NCBI GenBank assembly: GCA_930972465.1
Contig: CAKNHF010000024.1
Span: 1-45,717 of the forward strand
Source of the DNA: an uncultured Lachnospiraceae bacterium
GTDB lineage: Bacteria > Bacillota > Clostridia > Lachnospirales > Lachnospiraceae
Reading direction: 5' to 3'
DNA: 45,717 nt
The position numbers and the translations under genes were made by a program. The first letter of the stretch is position 1. Each line of letters opens with the position of its first letter. Positions 17,719 to 26,383 of this stretch are shown here, piece by piece. The notes under the pieces were generated by a model. The model saw nothing but the letters and a program-made list of their open reading frames with translations, was not told where the DNA came from and did no database searches.

Positions 17719-17748
17719 AGGGCTGCCGTACTGCGGCGGCCCTTTTTT
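17719..17748 (+). terminator. Intrinsic terminator after mglC
   Basis: AGGGCTGCCG (17719-17728) pairs with CGGCGGCCCT (17733-17742, one G-T pair) around a short loop, followed by six T (17743-17748). It ends the mglBAC transcript. Confidence 0.9.
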
Positions 17749-17771
17749 CCGTTCCGGAGAGCAGCGGATAT

Positions 17772-17800
17772 TTGCGGATATGCGCGCACTCTGGTATAAT
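17772..17800 (+). promoter_or_regulatory. Promoter of the YesN/LytS sensing operon
   Basis: TTGCGG (17772-17777), a 17-base spacer and a perfect TATAAT (17795-17800) with extended TGG just upstream. It lies about 55 bases before the response-regulator start and after the mglC terminator. Confidence 0.65.
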
Positions 17801-17855
17801 GCTGAAATGCTGACTCAGAACGGAAAGAAAATATATGTACATGGAGACTGGAGAT

Positions 17856-19466
17856 ATGGATACATATACAGTACTTTTAGTAGATGACGAAGAAGAGGTA
17901 ATACAGGTCATCATGAAAAAGATCGACTGGGAAGGCCTTGGCTTCTCGGTGATCGGCTATGCCAACAACGGCGTCAAAGCGCTCGAAATGGTGGAAGAAT
18001 ATCAGCCGGATGTTGTCATGACAGATATCAAGATGCCGTATATGGACGGTCTGGAGCTTTCCCACCGGATTAAAACAGAGTTCCCTGCCGCCAAGATTCT
18101 TCTTTTTACAGGTTTTGACGAGTTTGAGTACGCGAAGGAAGCCGTGCATCTTGAGGTGGAGGAATATATCCTGAAACCCGTAAATTCTGTAGAACTCACT
18201 GATGTGTTCACCCATCTGAAGATCAAGCTGGATCAGGAGATCAGTGAAAAGAGAAGTGTGGCGGTGCTGCAGAAATATTATATGGAATCCCTGCCCCTGC
18301 TTCAGGCAAACTTCTACTCTACCCTGATCGAGGGACGGATTCGGGAGGAGGACATTCCGAAATATCTTTCGGATTATCAGATATCACTCACAGGGCCTTA
18401 CTTCTGCTGTCTGGTGGTCCACACTTCGTCCACCCAGGTGCCGCAGGATATGAATCCCCTTCTTCTGGCCACATCTGTCCAGAAACAGGCCGAAGAGCGG
18501 CTGGGGGAAAAGTGGCGGGCAAGATGTTTCTCCTATCTGGGAAATACAGTCATGATCGTGCAGCTGAAAAATGAAAATGAGGTTCCGGAGCTGACAGATG
18601 AATGCGACCGTTTCTGCCGATACGCCCGGCGCATTATAGGCGCCGTTGTCACAGTAGGGATCGGACAGGTCTGCGGAAATATTCCCGAACTGGCGCAGTC
18701 ATACAGCAGTGCCAGGGAGGCGGTCTCGTACCGGGGACTTTACGGCGCCTCCAGGGCGATCAATATCAAGGAGATCGCGCCCCAGGAGACGGGAGAACCG
18801 GAGCTGATGAATGACGCGGAGATGTCCGTCCTGTTCAAAAAGATCCGGCTCGGTTCAAGAGAAGAGATCATCGGAGCGGTCAACCGCTATGTGGATCACA
18901 TGTCAGCATCTGCAAAATCCCTGAAGCAGCATCATATCGCCGTTATGGAACTGCTGAATGCGCTCTACAGATTCTCCATGAATAATGAGATTTCCATCGA
19001 ACAGTTTTCGGGAGATATGAAAGATCTGTACAGTAACATCCCGAATCTCGGTCCGGATGCACTGCGGAAATGGCTTGCCGATATCAGTCTTTCCTTCCAC
19101 GATAAGCTGAGCATTGCCCGGAACAGATCGACAAAATCCATTGTGTATAAGGCTGAGGAATATGTACACAGCAATTATGCCAACGAAGGCCTTTCACTGG
19201 ATGACATCTGTGAGGCTCTGGGAGTTTCAAATTCCTATTTTTCCACTATTTTCAAAAAGGAGACGGGGAATTCGTTTGTGGGGTACCTGACTGATTACCG
19301 TATGGAGCGGGCATCACGGCTGCTGATAGAGACGAATGAGAAAAGCTATATTATAGCCAGGAGCGTGGGGTACACAGACCCGAATTATTTCAGCTATGTT
19401 TTTAAAAGAAAATTTGGTGTGTCGCCTTCTAAGTACAGAACGGAGCATGCAGAAAGTGATAAATAA
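17856..19466 (+). CDS. YesN-type response regulator with AraC DNA-binding domain
   Basis: The start is taken at ATG 17856 (MDTYTVLLVDDEEEV); in-frame ATGs at 17835 and 17841 are alternatives. 536 residues. The receiver domain has D57 in VMTDIKMPYMDG and K in YILKPVNS. A long middle region is typical of YesN regulators. The C-terminal AraC/XylS double helix-turn-helix is clear: EGLSLDDICEALGVSNSYFS and ARSVGYTDPNYFSYVFKRKF. The histidine-kinase gene overlaps its end by 20 bases. Position directly after mglBAC suggests it activates that importer in response to sugar, an inference from neighbourhood. Confidence 0.93.
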   Translation: MDTYTVLLVDDEEEVIQVIMKKIDWEGLGFSVIGYANNGVKALEMVEEYQPDVVMTDIKMPYMDGLELSHRIKTEFPAAKILLFTGFDEFEYAKEAVHLEVEEYILKPVNSVELTDVFTHLKIKLDQEISEKRSVAVLQKYYMESLPLLQANFYSTLIEGRIREEDIPKYLSDYQISLTGPYFCCLVVHTSSTQVPQDMNPLLLATSVQKQAEERLGEKWRARCFSYLGNTVMIVQLKNENEVPELTDECDRFCRYARRIIGAVVTVGIGQVCGNIPELAQSYSSAREAVSYRGLYGASRAINIKEIAPQETGEPELMNDAEMSVLFKKIRLGSREEIIGAVNRYVDHMSASAKSLKQHHIAVMELLNALYRFSMNNEISIEQFSGDMKDLYSNIPNLGPDALRKWLADISLSFHDKLSIARNRSTKSIVYKAEEYVHSNYANEGLSLDDICEALGVSNSYFSTIFKKETGNSFVGYLTDYRMERASRLLIETNEKSYIIARSVGYTDPNYFSYVFKRKFGVSPSKYRTEHAESDK

Positions 19467-20517
19467 ATATTTTGGAAAGCTGAAGAAGCTTCAGCCCAGG
19501 GGGATGCAGTCCACGATCATGATCGTGTTTTCGGTGATCTCGATTTCCATTACCCTGATTTTGGGAATCGTCATGTATATCAGATTCTCTGCGGTAAACC
19601 GGCAGGAGACGATACAGACGGCGCAGACTCTGATGGAGCAGACCGGGGAGACGCTGGAGGACTATCTGGTCAGCATGCGTCAGATATCAGATACGGTCTA
19701 TTATAATGTGATCAAAGACGGAGCCTTTCCGGATCAGGATCAGAACATCCAGAAGGGGATGAATCTGCTGTACGAGGCCAACAGGGATAATCTGCGGACC
19801 ATATCCATCTACAACAGTTATGGAAGTCTTATGGCTGCGGAACCGGTTGCGTCACAGAAGGAAGATCCGGATGTGACCAGTCAGGACTGGTACAAACAGG
19901 CGGTGGAAGAGATGGAGAACATGCACTTCTCCACACCTCATATCCAGAACCTGTTTGACGACGGATCCATGCGCTACTACTGGGTGATCTCTCTGAGCAG
20001 AGCCGTGGACCTGACGGACAACGGAGATTCACAGATGGGCGTTCTGCTGGTGGACATGGATTATTCCAGCATTTCGCGCATGCTGCAGCAGATCAACGCA
20101 TCGGATAACGGCCAGTATTATTATCTGTGTGACAGCAGCGGGGAGATTATATATCATCCCAGACAGATACAGATCAGCGAAGGGATCGCCAACGAAAACA
20201 ATGATACCGAGTCCGGCTACAAGGACGGGGTCTACGATGAGATGTTTGAGGGGGAGCACAGGAAAGTCATCGTCAACACGATCAGCTATACAGGCTGGAA
20301 ACTGGTAGGCGTGATCCCTTATTCAACGTTTACTTCCGGTATGCTGAACATGAGGTATTTCGTAGGCATGCTCATGCTTCTGACGGCGATGATGCTGGTC
20401 GTAATCAACCGCGTCGTTTCGGTGGGAATATCCAGACCGATTCTCCGGCTGAATGATTCGGTGCGGGAATATGAAGCCGGCGAGAAGCCGGAGATATACA
20501 TCGGAGGATCTCTGTAA
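19447..20517 (+). pseudogene. LytS/YesM-type histidine kinase, sensor half, cut by an in-frame TAA
   Basis: ATG 19447 overlaps the response regulator gene. The frame encodes TM1 (~22-45), an extracytoplasmic sensor of ~250 residues, TM2 (~298-320), and a HAMP start (SRPILRLNDSVREYEAGEKP). It then ends IYIGGSL-TAA at 20515-20517. Translation continues in the same frame as IRHLGYSIQKSYEQIDSLMK and runs into the kinase half without a shift. In this family the site normally reads like GSLEIRHLG, so one G-to-T change (GAA to TAA) would explain the stop. This half alone has no phospho-acceptor histidine or ATPase domain. Confidence 0.8.
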
Positions 20518-20571
20518 ATCAGACATCTGGGATACTCCATACAGAAGTCTTACGAACAGATCGACAGTCTG

Positions 20572-21312
20572 ATGAAGAAAATCGTGCTGGAACAGAATGA
20601 GAGAAGAAAGAGCGAGCTTGACGCGCTGCAGAGTCAGATCAATCCGCACTTTCTGTATAACACGCTGGAATCCATTACATGGATGATCGAGGGAGAGCGC
20701 AATGACGAGGCCGCCTTTATGATCACACAGCTGGCCAGATTGTTCCGGATCAGCCTTTCAAAAGGGCGGACGGTAATCACTGTTGCAGACGAACTTCAGC
20801 ACGCGAGAAGCTATATGAATATACAGAAGATCCGGTATAAGAACGCATTTTCCGTAGTGTTTGATGTGGATCAGGAGGTCTGTTCCTGCTGTACGGTAAA
20901 GCTGATCCTGCAGCCGATTCTTGAAAATGCGATCAATTACGGGGTCAGCGGGATGGACGACTGCGGAGAGATCCGGGTGACCGGGAGACTCGAAGACGGC
21001 AATGTCATCCTGTCTGTGACAGATAACGGAATAGGAATGTCGGAGGAACAGGTCGCTCTCATCCTTACGGACAGCAGCCGTATGCATAAGCGCGGTTCGG
21101 GAGTAGGACTTGTGAACGTAAACAACCGTATCCGACTGCTGTTCGGCGGGGAGTACGGGCTGACTGTGGAAAGCGAGCCGGATGAGGGAACAACAGTCTC
21201 TGTCCGTATCCCGGCTGTTCCGTATACAGAAGAAAACAGAAAGATCCTTGAACAGGGGTATGGTTTCGGCGGGGCAGAAATGATTGATGGAAGAAGCAGA
21301 GGAAATGAATGA
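20572..21312 (+). pseudogene. LytS/YesM-type histidine kinase, catalytic half after the in-frame stop
   Basis: This is the same reading frame as the sensor half and starts again at ATG 20572, 54 bases past the TAA; no clear ribosome site precedes it. It carries the His_kinase segment SQINPHFLYNTLES (phospho-acceptor His codon 20647-20649) and an HATPase domain with N-box ILQPILENAINYGVSG, G1 VTDNGIGM and G2 GSGVGLVNVNNRIRLLFG. The uninterrupted protein would be 621 codons. If reinitiated, the product would be a soluble kinase without its sensor. The stop overlaps the next gene as ATGA. Confidence 0.8.
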
Positions 21313-22286
21313 TGAGAAACATTAATAAAACATTTATTCTGATAGAAGCTGTTCTGGCCGCCGCAGTTGCAGTAATGGCCACAATGATGATCCGGGAAAA
21401 TACAAGAGGGGATCTTGGAAAAGTCTCTGTCATTGTGCAGGACTCGGACGACAATCAGTGGACCGCGTTTAAATACGGACTGAGGATGGCTGCGGAGGAT
21501 CAGCGGATCGAAATGTTCGTCGTGGGAACAGAAGGGATGATGACTGCGGAGGAGCAGGAGAAAATCATCTCTCAGGAAATCGACAACGGCGCGGATGCGG
21601 TTATCGTGCAGCCGGTGGCCGGAAAGGATACGGAAGCAATGCTGGCCAGGGTTGAGAACAGAGTGCCGGTCATGCTTGTCGGTTCCGATGCCGCTTCCGA
21701 CGGAGGAGAATCCGGCCTCCCCTCGGTGAAGCCGGATAACTATGCGCTGGGAAAAGCCCTCGCAGAAGAAGTGCTGAAGGATTATGCAGGAAACCTGGAG
21801 GGGAAAACTCTCGGAATCGTGTCTGAGACAGATGCCGTGGAGGCCTCTGTCAACAGACGCAGAGGGTTTGAGGATGTGATGAAAGATACCGGGATCAGGA
21901 CAATATGGTCTGTCACAGGTTCTTTTGGCGAGGAGGGAGACAATTCTCTCAGAGCGCTGCCGGAGGCGGACCTTGTGGCCGCCCTCGATGACAACAGTCT
22001 GACGGCGGCAGGGGAATGTTCCGCATCAAACAATCTGCACGGCGCGGTTGTGTACGGCATAGGGAATTCCACGGAAGCGGTCTATTATCTGGATACGGGA
22101 AGGGTGGAATGTCTGGTGGTGCCGGATGAATTCAACGTGGGATATCAGAGCCTGACAGAGATGGCCGGAAGGCTGAAGAATCCCTTCGGGGGCCTGAAAG
22201 ACCGGAAGGTATCCGGCACTGTGATACGGAGAGAAGAACTGTTTACGGAAGAGAATCAGGATATTCTATTTACAATGAGCCAGTGA
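21309..22286 (+). CDS. Membrane-anchored sugar-binding-protein-like sensor component
   Basis: 325 residues. The ATG overlaps the kinase stop. A single N-terminal hydrophobic stretch (FILIEAVLAAAVAVMATMM) is an uncleaved anchor or signal peptide without lipobox. The rest is a type-1 periplasmic-binding fold (KVSVIVQDSDDNQWTAFKYG; GADAVIVQPVAGKDTEAM; KTLGIVSETDAVEASVNRRR). It is in the sensing operon, not next to a permease. I infer that it presents sugar to the LytS-type kinase rather than feeding transport. The ligand is unknown. Confidence 0.8.
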   Translation: MMRNINKTFILIEAVLAAAVAVMATMMIRENTRGDLGKVSVIVQDSDDNQWTAFKYGLRMAAEDQRIEMFVVGTEGMMTAEEQEKIISQEIDNGADAVIVQPVAGKDTEAMLARVENRVPVMLVGSDAASDGGESGLPSVKPDNYALGKALAEEVLKDYAGNLEGKTLGIVSETDAVEASVNRRRGFEDVMKDTGIRTIWSVTGSFGEEGDNSLRALPEADLVAALDDNSLTAAGECSASNNLHGAVVYGIGNSTEAVYYLDTGRVECLVVPDEFNVGYQSLTEMAGRLKNPFGGLKDRKVSGTVIRREELFTEENQDILFTMSQ

Positions 22287-22307
22287 GAAACAAGGATGAG
22301 GTGCAGA

Positions 22308-23345
22308 ATGAAAAAAAGAAAGGTTCTGGCATCCGCCGCCGTCTGCTGTCTGTGCGCGCAGATGCTGTGCGCCTGCGGGGAACAGGAAGCGGAGAAGACA
22401 GACAAAATATATGTGGGAGTTGCATGTTATAATCAGAGTGATACTTTCCTCGGAGAAATGCTCGAGTGCTTTAAAGACCGGATGAATAATTTTGAGAGCA
22501 GTGATCTTCAGGCCATTGTGACGATCCGGGATGCAGCCGGACTGCAGCGTACTCAGAATGACCAGGTGAAAGAGCTGATTGATGCCGGCTGCAATGTGCT
22601 GTGTGTGAATCTTGTGGACCGGGCGGATCCGTCAGAGATCATTGATCTTGCGCGGGACAATGACGTGCCGATTATTTTTTTCAACAGAGAGCCGGTGGCC
22701 GAGGACCTGCAGCAGTGGGATCAGCTGTACTATGTCGGGGCGGACGCCAGGGAGTCCGGAGTCATGCAGGGCGAGCTGGCCGCGGACGCGATCCGCACAG
22801 ACAGCAGGATCGACAGAAACAAAGACGGAAAAATCCAGTATGTGGTGCTCGAGGGAGAACCGGGGCATCAGGATGCGATCATTCGTACGGAAGATGCTGT
22901 GGATACACTGAAAAATGAGGGAATCCGGCTTGAAAAGCTGAGCTACGGGATCGCAAACTGGAATCGCGCGCAGGCACAGAACAGGATGCAGCAGCTGATC
23001 GGCCAGTATCAGAACGACATAGAGCTTGTTCTGGCCAACAATGATGACATGGCTCTGGGAGCCATTGACGCATACGTGAAGCTGAACCGCACGGAAGCCG
23101 GGATGCCCGTATTCTTCGGGATCGACGGGACAGACGTGGGACTGAAGGCGGTCAGAGATTCGAAACTGGCAGGAACGGTATACAATGACAAAGAAGGGCA
23201 GGCCGAGGCGATGGCAAAGCTGGCCGCCGCCATCGTCACGGGGGAGGGGATGGACGAGATTAAATTCGAGAATGAAAAATATATCTATCTCCCCTATTCG
23301 AAAGTTACAAAGGACAATGTCGGCCGGTATCTGGGAGAAGAATAG
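22308..23345 (+). CDS. Galactose-binding-like lipoprotein (second binding protein of the sensing operon)
   Basis: The start is ATG 22308 after GATGAGG; a frame start at 22296 is possible. 345 residues. The signal peptide ends in MLCAC, a lipobox-like site. The fold is that of MglB: TDKIYVGVACYNQSDTFLGE, GCNVLCVNLVDRADPSEIID, PIIFFNREPV, EGEPGHQDAIIRTEDAV, LVLANNDDMALGAIDAY and PVFFGIDGTDVGLKAVRDS. It is closer to the classical ~330-residue galactose-binding protein than the mglB product upstream. It may serve both MglAC transport and the kinase. Confidence 0.87.
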   Translation: MKKRKVLASAAVCCLCAQMLCACGEQEAEKTDKIYVGVACYNQSDTFLGEMLECFKDRMNNFESSDLQAIVTIRDAAGLQRTQNDQVKELIDAGCNVLCVNLVDRADPSEIIDLARDNDVPIIFFNREPVAEDLQQWDQLYYVGADARESGVMQGELAADAIRTDSRIDRNKDGKIQYVVLEGEPGHQDAIIRTEDAVDTLKNEGIRLEKLSYGIANWNRAQAQNRMQQLIGQYQNDIELVLANNDDMALGAIDAYVKLNRTEAGMPVFFGIDGTDVGLKAVRDSKLAGTVYNDKEGQAEAMAKLAAAIVTGEGMDEIKFENEKYIYLPYSKVTKDNVGRYLGEE

Positions 23346-23518
23346 GTGATTTCTGCAGCCGCCCGGATCTTCGGCAGGGGCGGAGTATTCGTCAATCAGA
23401 CCCTGGATTTGCCGCATGGTTAGGTCTCTTATATCGTCTAATGTGACGGAAGGATCCAGTTCATTCAGAATACGGAATAATTTAAAAAAATTTTGAAAAT
23501 AAGGAGGCCGGACGTTTT
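23346..23518 (-). other. Intergenic stretch with an unidentified coding remnant
   Basis: Read leftward just past the aldo/keto reductase stop, one frame gives protein-like sequence without a start codon: PPYFQNFFKLFRILNELDPS, then VTLDDIRDLTMRQIQGLIDE. It then runs into the end of the binding-protein gene. I do not recognise the family. It could be the tail of a lost gene. Otherwise only a short AT-rich patch (23478-23500) is seen. Confidence 0.3.
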
Positions 23519-24556
23519 TCAGATCTTCTGTTCGCCTGTGGACCACACGTGCTCTTCTTTTGAAGCGGCCGCTGTATTCTGGGCCATCACACCCACCAGT
23601 CTGTGAGGAATATAGGGCTCTTCGAGATAAGCCAGTTCCCGGTCTGTCAGTTCAAGATCTGTGGCTTTTGCGGCGCCTTCGATGTGATGGAGCTTTGTGG
23701 CGCCGACTACCGGAGCGGTGACCTTGCTGAGAAGCCATGCGAGAGAGACTTCTGTCATGGAGACTCCCTTCTGATCTGCCAGCTCGGCGACACGATCGAT
23801 GATTACCTGATCCTGATCCGCGGTGCTTCCGTATTTCAGCTGTGCATAGCTGTCTTCGGAGAGGCGCTTTGAGGTTTCTCCTCTGTGCTTGGAAAGACGT
23901 CCTCCGGCGAGCGCGCTGTATGGAGTCAGAGCAATGTTTTCTTCCCGGCAGAACGGTACCATTTCCCGTTCTTCTTCGCGGAAGATAAGATTATAGTGTC
24001 CCTGTACAGATATGAATTTCGCGAATCCTTCCTTTTCAGCCAGCGCATTTGCTTTGGCAAGCTGCCATGCAAAGCAGTTGGAGATGCCGATATAGCGGGT
24101 CTTTCCTGCCTTTACCATTCTGTTGAGCCCGTCGAGAATATCGTAGATGGGAGTCTGGTGATCCCACATATGGTAAATATAGAGGTCGACGTGATCCATA
24201 CCCAGATTCTCCAGACTCTTATTCAGCATGCGCTCAATGTGCTGCTGTCCGGTGACCCCTGCCTCGATCTCATCCTGTGTGCGGGGAAGAAACTTGGTGG
24301 CGACTACCACATCTTCGCGTTTTGCGAAGTCCTTCAGAGCCCGTCCGAGATACTGCTCGCTTGTGCCGCTCTGGTAGGCAATGGCGGTGTCGAAGAAATT
24401 GACGCCCAGATCCAGTCCGCGGCGGATGATCTCCCGGGAGTGTTCTTCATCAATTGTCCAGGTGTGCTGCCCGTGCGCGGCATCGCCGAATCCCATGCAG
24501 CCCATGCAGATACGGGATACGGTCAGATCAGAATTTCCCAGTTTTGTATACTTCAT
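23519..24556 (-). CDS. Aldo/keto reductase
   Basis: 345 residues. NAD(P)H-dependent oxidoreductase with a TIM-barrel fold. The catalytic tetrad is visible as D56 (NFFDTAIAY), Y61, K88 (VVVATKF) and H129 (LYIYHMWDH). YIGISNCFAWQLAKANAL and TPYSALAGGRLSKHR are typical of this family, and the C-terminal cofactor segment is APVVGATKLHHIEGAAKA. ATG 24556 follows AAAGGAAAGGGG on the minus strand, and a TATAAT lies upstream (plus 24584-24589). It is transcribed opposite to the neighbouring sugar-sensing operon. The substrate cannot be assigned. Confidence 0.93.
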   Translation of the reverse strand: MKYTKLGNSDLTVSRICMGCMGFGDAAHGQHTWTIDEEHSREIIRRGLDLGVNFFDTAIAYQSGTSEQYLGRALKDFAKREDVVVATKFLPRTQDEIEAGVTGQQHIERMLNKSLENLGMDHVDLYIYHMWDHQTPIYDILDGLNRMVKAGKTRYIGISNCFAWQLAKANALAEKEGFAKFISVQGHYNLIFREEEREMVPFCREENIALTPYSALAGGRLSKHRGETSKRLSEDSYAQLKYGSTADQDQVIIDRVAELADQKGVSMTEVSLAWLLSKVTAPVVGATKLHHIEGAAKATDLELTDRELAYLEEPYIPHRLVGVMAQNTAAASKEEHVWSTGEQKI

Positions 24557-24669
24557 AATATAAGTCCCCTTTCCTTTTAATTCATTATAATATCTGTCAT
24601 CTTCTATTTTAATTCCCGGATCGGTGAAAGTCTAATACCTGTCCGGCATTTTCAGTAATGCCTGCGTGT

Positions 24670-25428
24670 AACGAATAAGAAAGTTACGCCGGCTCCTGCG
24701 CACTACGGAATAATCAGACAGGCGCTGGAGCATGGGAAACATGTCTATACGGAAAAGACACTGACCGACGATATAGACAGATCGGGAGAGCTTGTCCGGC
24801 TTGCCCGGGAAAAGGGGCTGTATCTCGGTTCGGCGCCGGATACATTTCTCGGCTCGGCACTTCAGACGGCCAGGTCCGCCATTGACAGCGGCCTGCTGGG
24901 AGAGATCCACTCCTTCGCTGTTTCGGCAAACCGGAATAACGATATCCTTCCCATCTCAACAGGGTGCCGGGGACACCTCTGTTCGGACAGGTCATGGACA
25001 CTCCCAATGAGAGCCAGGTTAACGCCATTCTTCAGATGGAAAACGGCGTGACAGGGACGCTGCATATCGATGCAGATTCTGTTACAGAGGATCAGGCGTA
25101 TTTCACGATTTACGGAACAGGCGGGATTCTGTTCCTGACGGATCCGAATCAGTTCGGCGGGGAGGTACGGTTCCTTCCGGTAGAATCGGAGTCTGGGAAG
25201 AAGGCGGAACCCTATGTACTGCCCGCTGTAAATGAGTACAGCGGCAACTCAAGGGGCATCGGCCCGTCTGATCTGGCGGATACCATCCTCAACGGGACTC
25301 CCCTGCGTCCGTCTGCGGAGCGGGCATATCACGTGCATGAAGTGCTCAGCGCCATGCTCAGGGGCGGCACCTCGGGAGCATTTACAGATATCCGCTCTTC
25401 CTGTACCAGACCGGAACCGTTCATTTAG
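24670..25428 (+). pseudogene. Gfo/Idh/MocA oxidoreductase, truncated and internally deleted
   Basis: The DNA encodes recognisable parts of a Gfo/Idh/MocA dehydrogenase in two frames. 24685-24955 gives TPAPAHYGIIRQALEHGKHV, YTEKTLTDD (the conserved EK-P-like motif region) and SAPDTFLGSALQTARSAIDS. After base ~24960 the frame changes and continues from PLFGQVMDTPNESQVNAILQ to VHEVLSAMLRGG and the stop at 25428. The N-terminal Rossmann GxGxxG segment is missing, and about 60 residues between the two halves are absent by comparison with the family as I recall it. There is no start codon or ribosome site. Dead gene. Confidence 0.75.
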
Positions 25429-25478
25429 GGGAGTGCAAAAGAAATTTGCGGAGATTCCAAAGTAATTTGCTGGCAATA

Positions 25479-25492
25479 CAGAAGCGCTTCTG
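25479..25492 (+). promoter_or_regulatory. Perfect 14-bp palindrome before the XRE gene
   Basis: CAGAAGCGCTTCTG is a perfect palindrome directly upstream of TATTCT (25494-25499), a plausible -10, and 38 bases before the regulator's ATG. It is a good candidate autoregulatory operator. Confidence 0.5.
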
Positions 25493-25530
25493 CTATTCTG
25501 AACAGGAATACGTGAAAAGGAGAAGAAGTT

Positions 25531-26013
25531 ATGCTTGGTGAAAAACTTGTCATTCTCAGGAAAAAATATGGATACAGTCAGCAGGAAGTGGCAGATATGC
25601 TGTCCGTTACAAGACAGACGATCTCGAACTGGGAGTGCGGACAGGGAGCGCCGTCCCTTGATAAAGCGGCGGAACTTGCCGGAATATATAAGGTAAGTCT
25701 GGATGATCTCGCGGGAAATAAAGTGGAAGTTACCGCAAAAGAAAAGAAAGAAAAAGATTTACATGTATTGAAAAAGCTTGTTGGAAAAACCTGTCTCCTG
25801 GAATGCTCCGACTGGGATCTTCTTGTTATGGATGAAGCGGTGAATGAACTGACAGGGGACCTTAGAGTGCGGGTACTGGATGTAAACAGCGAATGGATCA
25901 GAATAGAATATGAACGGCGAAAAGAGGGCACGCTTTTCCAGAAAGAAAACGTAGTGAGACTGATCGATCTGTCCATGATCACCGGCGCGGCAGTGGAGGT
26001 GGCGGAAGAATGA
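25531..26013 (+). CDS. XRE-family regulator with C-terminal small beta-type domain
   Basis: 160 residues after AAAAGGAGAAGAAGTT. Residues 1-~62 are a Cro/CI helix-turn-helix (LVILRKKYGYSQQEVADMLS, then RQTISNWECGQGAPSLDKA). A Lys/Glu linker follows. The rest is VGKTCLLECSDWDLLVMDEA ... GDLRVRVLDVNSEWIRIEYE ... ENVVRLIDLSMITG, which resembles the domain in the overlapping next gene (VGRECEIIV ... VLRDVDGEWIELEC ... IKIFRISNIEGV). Likely autoregulates via the upstream palindrome. What it senses is unknown. Confidence 0.85.
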   Translation: MLGEKLVILRKKYGYSQQEVADMLSVTRQTISNWECGQGAPSLDKAAELAGIYKVSLDDLAGNKVEVTAKEKKEKDLHVLKKLVGKTCLLECSDWDLLVMDEAVNELTGDLRVRVLDVNSEWIRIEYERRKEGTLFQKENVVRLIDLSMITGAAVEVAEE

Positions 26014-26315
26014 CGACATTTTTGCTGCTGGTTATAATCGGATTCATGATCTATTTTGCTGCGGAGCATCATAAAGAAAAAAAGGCAGCGGTTCCGGAGC
26101 TGCCATGGAAAAAGATTCTTCCCGAATATGTTGGCAGAGAGTGTGAGATCATTGTAAAAGAGCCTATGCCCAGTATTGATGTGATGTATAAAGCCAGAGG
26201 AGTACTCAGAGATGTGGATGGGGAATGGATCGAACTCGAGTGCTCTGAAAAAAAGAAAAAGATGATTAAGATATTCCGGATCAGTAATATAGAAGGAGTT
26301 AAAGAGATTGTGTGA
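26010..26315 (+). CDS. Small membrane-anchored protein, partner of the XRE regulator
   Basis: 101 residues; the ATG overlaps the XRE stop by four bases. One N-terminal TM (FLLLVIIGFMIYFAA), a charged stretch, then ~65 residues that look like the C-terminal domain of the XRE protein. Shared points are VGRxC/VGKTC, the motif D/N-x-EWI-x-L/I-E, and a closing I-x-x-I-x-G segment. I do not know a named family. A shared domain in a DNA-binding protein and a membrane protein suggests binding of a common ligand or of each other. This is inference. Confidence 0.7.
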   Translation: MTTFLLLVIIGFMIYFAAEHHKEKKAAVPELPWKKILPEYVGRECEIIVKEPMPSIDVMYKARGVLRDVDGEWIELECSEKKKKMIKIFRISNIEGVKEIV

Positions 26316-26340
26316 TCCGGAAGTGAAAAAAATAAAAAAA

Positions 26341-26383
26341 TTAGCACTCGGCACTTGACAGTGCTGATAGCGGGTGCTATATT
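26341..26383 (+). promoter_or_regulatory. CIRCE element overlapping the hsp20 promoter
   Basis: TTAGCACTC (26341-26349), nine bases, then CAGTGCTGA (26359-26367): the left arm is a perfect CIRCE half and the right arm matches 7 of 9 (consensus GAGTGCTAA). TTGACA at 26355-26360, 17-base spacing and TATATT at 26378-26383 form the promoter, whose -35 overlaps the element. HrcA is the known repressor of CIRCE. The hrcA gene is not in the window. Confidence 0.85.

Noticed and set aside
22632-23546. 304-codon leftward frame opposite the galactose-binding lipoprotein gene
   Set aside because: Mostly the antisense of a clear binding protein; only its first ~60 codons, outside that gene, look protein-like and are noted separately.
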